DNA of 64,000 bases, from NCBI RefSeq assembly GCF_000519125.1, contig NZ_JAEX01000016.1, forward strand, positions 1 through 64,000. Reading direction: 5' to 3'. The position numbers and the translations under genes were made by a program. A model generated the notes under the pieces. It made no database searches and had not been told where the DNA came from. It was given only the letters and a program-made list of their open reading frames with translations. This document shows, in pieces, positions 59,985 to 64,000 of the stretch; position 1 is the first letter of the stretch, and each line of letters starts with the position of its first letter. The stretch is from Desulfocurvus vexinensis DSM 17965 (GTDB taxonomy: Bacteria > Desulfobacterota > Desulfovibrionia > Desulfovibrionales > Desulfovibrionaceae).

Positions 59985-61004
59985 ATGGATTTGCAGGGAA
60001 AGCGTTTCCTGGTCATCGGTGGCGCGGGCTTCATCGGCTCGCATCTGGTGGACGAACTGTGCCGCCGGGACGTGGCCGAAATCCGCGTCTTTGACAACTT
60101 CAGCCGGGGCCGGGAGGAGAATCTTGCCGATTCCCTGGCCGACCCGCGCGTGACCATCTTCCCCCACGGCGGGGACATCCTGCACCGTGACATCCTGCGC
60201 GCGGCCATGCAGGGCGTGGACGGCGTGTTCCATCTGGCCGCCCTGTGGCTGCTGCACTGCTGGGACTACCCGCGCTCGGCCTTCGAGGTGAACATCGGCG
60301 GCACCTTCAACGTGCTCGAAGCCATGCTGGACGCCGGGGTGCGCCGCCTGGTCTATTCCTCTTCGGCCTCGGTCTACGGCGACGCCGTGTGCGAGCCCAT
60401 GACCGAGGACCATCCGTACAACAACACCAACTTCTACGGCGCCACCAAGATCGCCGGGGAGCATATGTGCCGCGCCCTGTACCACCGCTACAAGGGCACG
60501 GACAGGCATTTCGACTACTGCGGGCTGCGCTACATGAACGTCTACGGCCCGCGCCAGGACTACCGGGGCGCGTACATCGCCGTGATCATGAAGATGCTCG
60601 ACCGCCTGGACCGCGGGCTGCCCCCGGTGGTCTACGGCGACGGCACCCAGGCGTATGACTTCGTCAGCGTGGGCGACTGCGCCCTGGCCAACGTGCGGGC
60701 CATGGAGTCCGAGGCCACCGACAGCTTCTACAACGTGGGCACCGGGGTGAAGACCACCATCCGGCAACTGGCGGAGCTGGTCATCGAGTTGACGGGCTCG
60801 GACCAGCAGGTCCACTACGAGCCCGCCGGGCTGACCTTCGTCAAGAACCGCATCGGCTCGCCGGACAAGGCTGCGGAGCAGATCGGATTCACGGCGGGCA
60901 AGGACCTGCGCCAGGGGCTGGCCGAGCTCATCGCCTGGCGCAAGAGCCACATGCGCCTGGTGCGCGAGCGGCGCAGGGAGGCCGGGCTGCCCGATGAAGA
61001 CTGA
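59985..61004 (+). CDS. NAD-dependent nucleotide-sugar epimerase/dehydratase
   Basis: 339 residues. GGAGFIGSH near residue 12 binds NAD. SSSASVYGDAV and NFYGATKIAGEHMC supply Ser, Tyr and Lys of the catalytic triad. RYMNVYGPRQDYRGAY is the substrate loop. Probable UDP-GlcNAc/UDP-Gal type epimerase or dehydratase. The start at 59985 is chosen for GGAGG 9 nt upstream; the frame is open 28 codons further back without conservation. Next gene overlaps by 11 nt. Confidence 0.88.
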   Translation: MDLQGKRFLVIGGAGFIGSHLVDELCRRDVAEIRVFDNFSRGREENLADSLADPRVTIFPHGGDILHRDILRAAMQGVDGVFHLAALWLLHCWDYPRSAFEVNIGGTFNVLEAMLDAGVRRLVYSSSASVYGDAVCEPMTEDHPYNNTNFYGATKIAGEHMCRALYHRYKGTDRHFDYCGLRYMNVYGPRQDYRGAYIAVIMKMLDRLDRGLPPVVYGDGTQAYDFVSVGDCALANVRAMESEATDSFYNVGTGVKTTIRQLAELVIELTGSDQQVHYEPAGLTFVKNRIGSPDKAAEQIGFTAGKDLRQGLAELIAWRKSHMRLVRERRREAGLPDED

Positions 61005-62184
61005 CCGCGCAACGCAGCCGGGCGCCGCGCCCCCGGGCTGGGAGCGCCGCGAGGTGCCCATCGCCCTGCCGTCCCTGGGCGAGGAGGAGTGGCAGGCCCT
61101 GCGCGGGCCGGTGCTCTCCGGCTGGGTGACCCAGGGGCCGCGCGTGGCGGAGTTCGAGCGCGCCTTCGCCGCCCTGCACGGCGTGGAGCACGCCATCGCC
61201 ACCACCAGTTGCACCACGGCCCTGGCCGTGCTCCTGGCGGCCCTGGGCGTGGGCCCGGGCGACGAGGTGGTCGTGCCAGCCTTCACCTGGGTGGCCACGG
61301 CCAACGTCGTGTTGCACACCGGGGCGACCCCGGTGCTGTGCGACGTGGACCCCGCGACCTTCAACATCGACCCCGCTCGGCTGGCGGCCTGCGTGGGCCC
61401 GCGCACCCGCGCGGTGATGCCCGTGCACCTGTTCGGCCTGGCGGCGGACATGGACGCCCTGGGCCGCGCGGCCCCCGGGCTGCCCCTTGTGTGCGACGCG
61501 GCCTGCGCGGCGGGCACCGGCCTGGGCAGCCCGGCCCCGGCGGGCTCCCTGGGGCTGGCGGCGGCCTTTTCCTTCCACCCGCGCAAGGTGATCACCACCG
61601 GCGAGGGCGGCATGGTGACCACCAGCGACGCGGCCCTGGCCGCGCGGGTGCGCATGCTGGTAAACCACGGGGCCGAGGTCAGCGAGGAGCAGCGCCACCT
61701 GGGCCCGCGCCCGTACCTGCTGCCCGCCTTCACCGCCCCGGGCTTCAACTACCGCATGACCGACCTGCAAGGCGCCGTGGGCGCGGTGCAGCTGGGCAGG
61801 CTGCCCGCGCTGGTGGCCGGGCGCGAGGCCATGGCCCGCGCCTACCACGCGGCCCTGGCCGACCTGGACTGGCTGGCCCTGCCGCCGCTTGTGCCCGGCC
61901 ACGGCTGGCAGGCCTTCGTCTGCCGCGTGCTGGAGGACCGCGCCCCGGCCCCGCGCGACGTGCTCATGGAGCGCCTGCAGGCCATGGGCGTGGCCACCCG
62001 GCCCGGCACCCACGCCGTGCATGTGCTGGATTGCCACCGTCAGCGCGTTGGCTACGCCCCCGAGGACTTCCCCGGGGCCCTGGAATGCCACCGCACGAGC
62101 ATGGCCATCCCCCTGCACAACCGCATGAGCGCCCAGGACCTGGACTACGTGGTGGCCTGCCTGCGCGCGGCGGGGAGGGGCTAG
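60994..62184 (+). CDS. DegT/DnrJ-family sugar aminotransferase
   Basis: 396 residues. PLP lysine is Lys198 in FSFHPRKVITTGEGGMV, with CDAACAAGTGLGS in place of the usual EDAAQ segment. TTSCTTALAVLLAALGVG and FNYRMTDLQGAVG are family signatures. It aminates a keto sugar nucleotide, possibly the product of the preceding epimerase. Second member of this family in the locus. Confidence 0.87.
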   Translation: MKTDRATQPGAAPPGWERREVPIALPSLGEEEWQALRGPVLSGWVTQGPRVAEFERAFAALHGVEHAIATTSCTTALAVLLAALGVGPGDEVVVPAFTWVATANVVLHTGATPVLCDVDPATFNIDPARLAACVGPRTRAVMPVHLFGLAADMDALGRAAPGLPLVCDAACAAGTGLGSPAPAGSLGLAAAFSFHPRKVITTGEGGMVTTSDAALAARVRMLVNHGAEVSEEQRHLGPRPYLLPAFTAPGFNYRMTDLQGAVGAVQLGRLPALVAGREAMARAYHAALADLDWLALPPLVPGHGWQAFVCRVLEDRAPAPRDVLMERLQAMGVATRPGTHAVHVLDCHRQRVGYAPEDFPGALECHRTSMAIPLHNRMSAQDLDYVVACLRAAGRG

Positions 62185-62186
62185 CC

Positions 62187-64000
62187 ATGTGCGGCATCGC
62201 GGGGGTGGTGGACTACGGCGGCGCGCCGGTCTCCCCGGTGCTCATGCGGCGCATGGCCCAGGCCATGGCCCACCGCGGGCCCGACGGCGAGGGCGTGTTC
62301 ACCGACCAGGGCGCGGGGTTCGCCCACCGCCGCCTGGCCATCCTCGACCCCACCCCGGCGGGCAACCAGCCCTTCCTGTGCCCCGAGGGGCGCTATGTGC
62401 TGGTCTACAACGGCGAGGTCTACAACTTTCAGCAGCTGCGCGCCGAGCTCCAGGGCCTGGGCCACCTGTTCCACACCCGCACGGACACCGAGGTCGTGCT
62501 TGCGGCCTGGCGCCAGTGGGGCCCGCGCTGCGTGGAGCGCTTCAACGGCATGTTCGCCTTCGCCGTGTGGGACCGCAAGGCGCGCACGCTGTTCCTGGCC
62601 CGCGACCGCTACGGCATCAAGCCGCTGTACTGGACCGTGGTCGGCCAGAGCCTGCTGTTCGCCTCCGAGGCCAAGGCCCTGCTGGAGCACCCCGGCCTGA
62701 ACCGCCGCCTGGACCACGAAGGCCTGCTGGAATACTTCACCTTCCAGAACTTCTTCACCGACCGCACCCTGCTCGACGGCGTGCGCATGTTCCCCGCCGG
62801 GTGCCGGGCCGTGATCCCGTGGGCCGGGGGGCTGCCCGCCACGCTGCCCGTGGAGCGCTACTGGGACTTCGACTTCCGCGAGCCCGACGCGCCCGTGGAC
62901 CCGCGCGAATGCGAAGAGGAGCTGGCCCGGCTGTTCCGCCAGGCCGTGCAGCGCCAGCTGGTCAGCGACGTGGAGCTGGGCGCCTACCTCTCGGGGGGCA
63001 TCGATTCCGGCGGCGTCACCGCCGTGGCCGCCGCCGAGCTGCCGCTGATCAAGACCTTCACCTGCGGCTTCGACCTGCACTCGGCCTCGGGCCTGGAGCT
63101 GGGCTTCGACGAGCGCAGCGGCGCGGAATACCTCTCCTACCTGCTGCGCACCGAGCAGTACGAGATGGTCCTCAAGGCCGGAGACATGGAGCGCGTGCTG
63201 CCGCGTTTCGCCTGGCATCTGGAGGAGCCCCGGGTGGGCCAGAGCTATCCCAATTTCTACACCGCGCAGCTGGCCTCCAAGTTCGTCAAGGTCGTGCTCT
63301 CGGGCACCGGCGGGGACGAGCTGTTCGGCGGCTACCCCTGGCGCTACTACCGCGCCCAGGGCTGCGACGGCTTCGAGGACTATATCGACAGCTACTACGC
63401 CTACTGGCAGCGGCTGATTCCCAACAGCGAGATCAAGAGCGTCTTCGCCCCGGTCTGGGACCGGGTCGGCCACGTCTGGACGCGCGACATCTTCCGCGAC
63501 GTGTTCCCCCAGGGCGCGCGGCGCAGCGTGCGCAGCGAGGCCGAGGCCGTCAACGCCTCGCTGTACTTCGAGGCCAAGACCTTCCTGCACGGGCTGCTTG
63601 TGGTCGAGGACAAGCTCTCCATGGCCCACGGCCTGGAAACGCGGGTGCCCTTCCTGGACAACGACCTCGTGGACTTCGCCATGCGCCTGCCCGTGGCCAT
63701 GAAGCTGGCCGGGCCCGGCGCCGGGGCGGCGCGCATCAACGAGAACGACCCCGGGCCCAAGACCCAGCGCTATTTCCACCAGACTCGCGACGGCAAGCTC
63801 GTACTGCGCCGGGCCCTGGCGGGCATCCTGCCCGACGAGGTGCTCTCGGGGGCCAAGCAGGGCTTCTCGGCGCCCGACGCGTCGTGGTTCAAGGGCGAGA
63901 GCCTGGCCTATGTGCGCCGCCAGCTCATCACCAGCAACGCGCGCATCTACGACTATCTGGACCGCCGGGCGGTCTTCTCGCTGCTCATGGAACACCTGGA
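62187..64000 (+). CDS. Asparagine-synthetase-like amidotransferase (2), cut by the window end
   Basis: About 604 codons are present with no stop, so the gene runs off the right edge. Cys2 (MCGIAGVVDYGG), AHRGPDGEGV, YNGEVYNFQQLR, the P-loop LSGGIDSGGVTAV, LSGTGGDELFGGYPW and AKQGFSAPDASWF are all intact. It differs from the first copy at 55578 and is probably not a recent duplicate. Two amidotransferases suggest amidated sugar acids or peptide-like substituents in the glycan. It starts 2 nt after the aminotransferase. Confidence 0.9.
   Translation, partial: MCGIAGVVDYGGAPVSPVLMRRMAQAMAHRGPDGEGVFTDQGAGFAHRRLAILDPTPAGNQPFLCPEGRYVLVYNGEVYNFQQLRAELQGLGHLFHTRTDTEVVLAAWRQWGPRCVERFNGMFAFAVWDRKARTLFLARDRYGIKPLYWTVVGQSLLFASEAKALLEHPGLNRRLDHEGLLEYFTFQNFFTDRTLLDGVRMFPAGCRAVIPWAGGLPATLPVERYWDFDFREPDAPVDPRECEEELARLFRQAVQRQLVSDVELGAYLSGGIDSGGVTAVAAAELPLIKTFTCGFDLHSASGLELGFDERSGAEYLSYLLRTEQYEMVLKAGDMERVLPRFAWHLEEPRVGQSYPNFYTAQLASKFVKVVLSGTGGDELFGGYPWRYYRAQGCDGFEDYIDSYYAYWQRLIPNSEIKSVFAPVWDRVGHVWTRDIFRDVFPQGARRSVRSEAEAVNASLYFEAKTFLHGLLVVEDKLSMAHGLETRVPFLDNDLVDFAMRLPVAMKLAGPGAGAARINENDPGPKTQRYFHQTRDGKLVLRRALAGILPDEVLSGAKQGFSAPDASWFKGESLAYVRRQLITSNARIYDYLDRRAVFSLLMEHL

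Overview
The window is very GC-rich (well above 65% by eye) and densely coded. I see no rRNA, tRNA, CRISPR array, insertion sequence or prophage. The left part holds an aromatic amino-acid supraoperon headed by the archaeal-type pair ADTH synthase and 3-dehydroquinate synthase II. It continues pheA, aroA, tyrA and trpEGDCFBA. That arrangement, with a stand-alone AICAR transformylase and a DsrE-family protein nearby, fits a Desulfovibrio-like member of the Desulfovibrionales. The taxonomic placement is an inference from gene content.

Layout. (1) 1-12353, minus strand: the supraoperon, read right to left from a promoter near 12340. Two attenuators can be read directly from the sequence. The first lies before the first gene and has a 37-codon leader ORF containing the run W-M-Y-F-W-Y-F, followed by an intrinsic terminator and a competing antiterminator pairing. 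The second lies between tyrA and trpE. There, three tandem Trp codons at the 3' end of tyrA itself, an antiterminator overlapping the tyrA stop codon, and a textbook terminator appear to control only the trp genes. (2) 12494-24387: mixed housekeeping genes. These are an Mth938-like protein, a secreted DsrE-like protein, azlCD, purU, a metallo-beta-lactamase-fold hydrolase, an RNB exonuclease, a methyltransferase, the AICAR transformylase, a small hypothetical, mltF and purA. (3) 24654-53777, plus strand: 29 genes in an almost unbroken, mostly overlapping series for a surface polysaccharide or glycoprotein glycan. (4) 53862 to the right edge: seven more genes of the same kind (TPR-GT2 fusion, two asparagine-synthetase-like amidotransferases, sulfotransferase, GT4, epimerase, aminotransferase). 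The last gene is cut by the window end.

How the polysaccharide genes fit together. Wzm/Wzt export a finished chain. An epimerase, a PIG-L deacetylase and three consecutive radical SAM proteins follow. A nonulosonic-acid block comes next: two NeuB-type synthases (one strongly divergent), two cytidylyltransferases, a PseG-like protein and a small-molecule kinase. Then comes a 2-oxoacid dehydrogenase E1 alpha/beta pair, immediately followed by a protein that joins an N-terminal lipoyl domain to a left-handed beta-helix acyltransferase. I read this as a candidate CoA-independent acylation module: E1 would load an acyl group from a 2-oxoacid onto the lipoyl arm, and the beta-helix domain would pass it to an amino sugar. 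The remaining genes are glycosyltransferases, sulfotransferases, methyltransferases, a GDP-perosamine-synthase-like aminotransferase and a cupin.

The strongest candidates for undescribed biology are the two-tier attenuation of the aromatic supraoperon and the E1/lipoyl-LbH acylation module.
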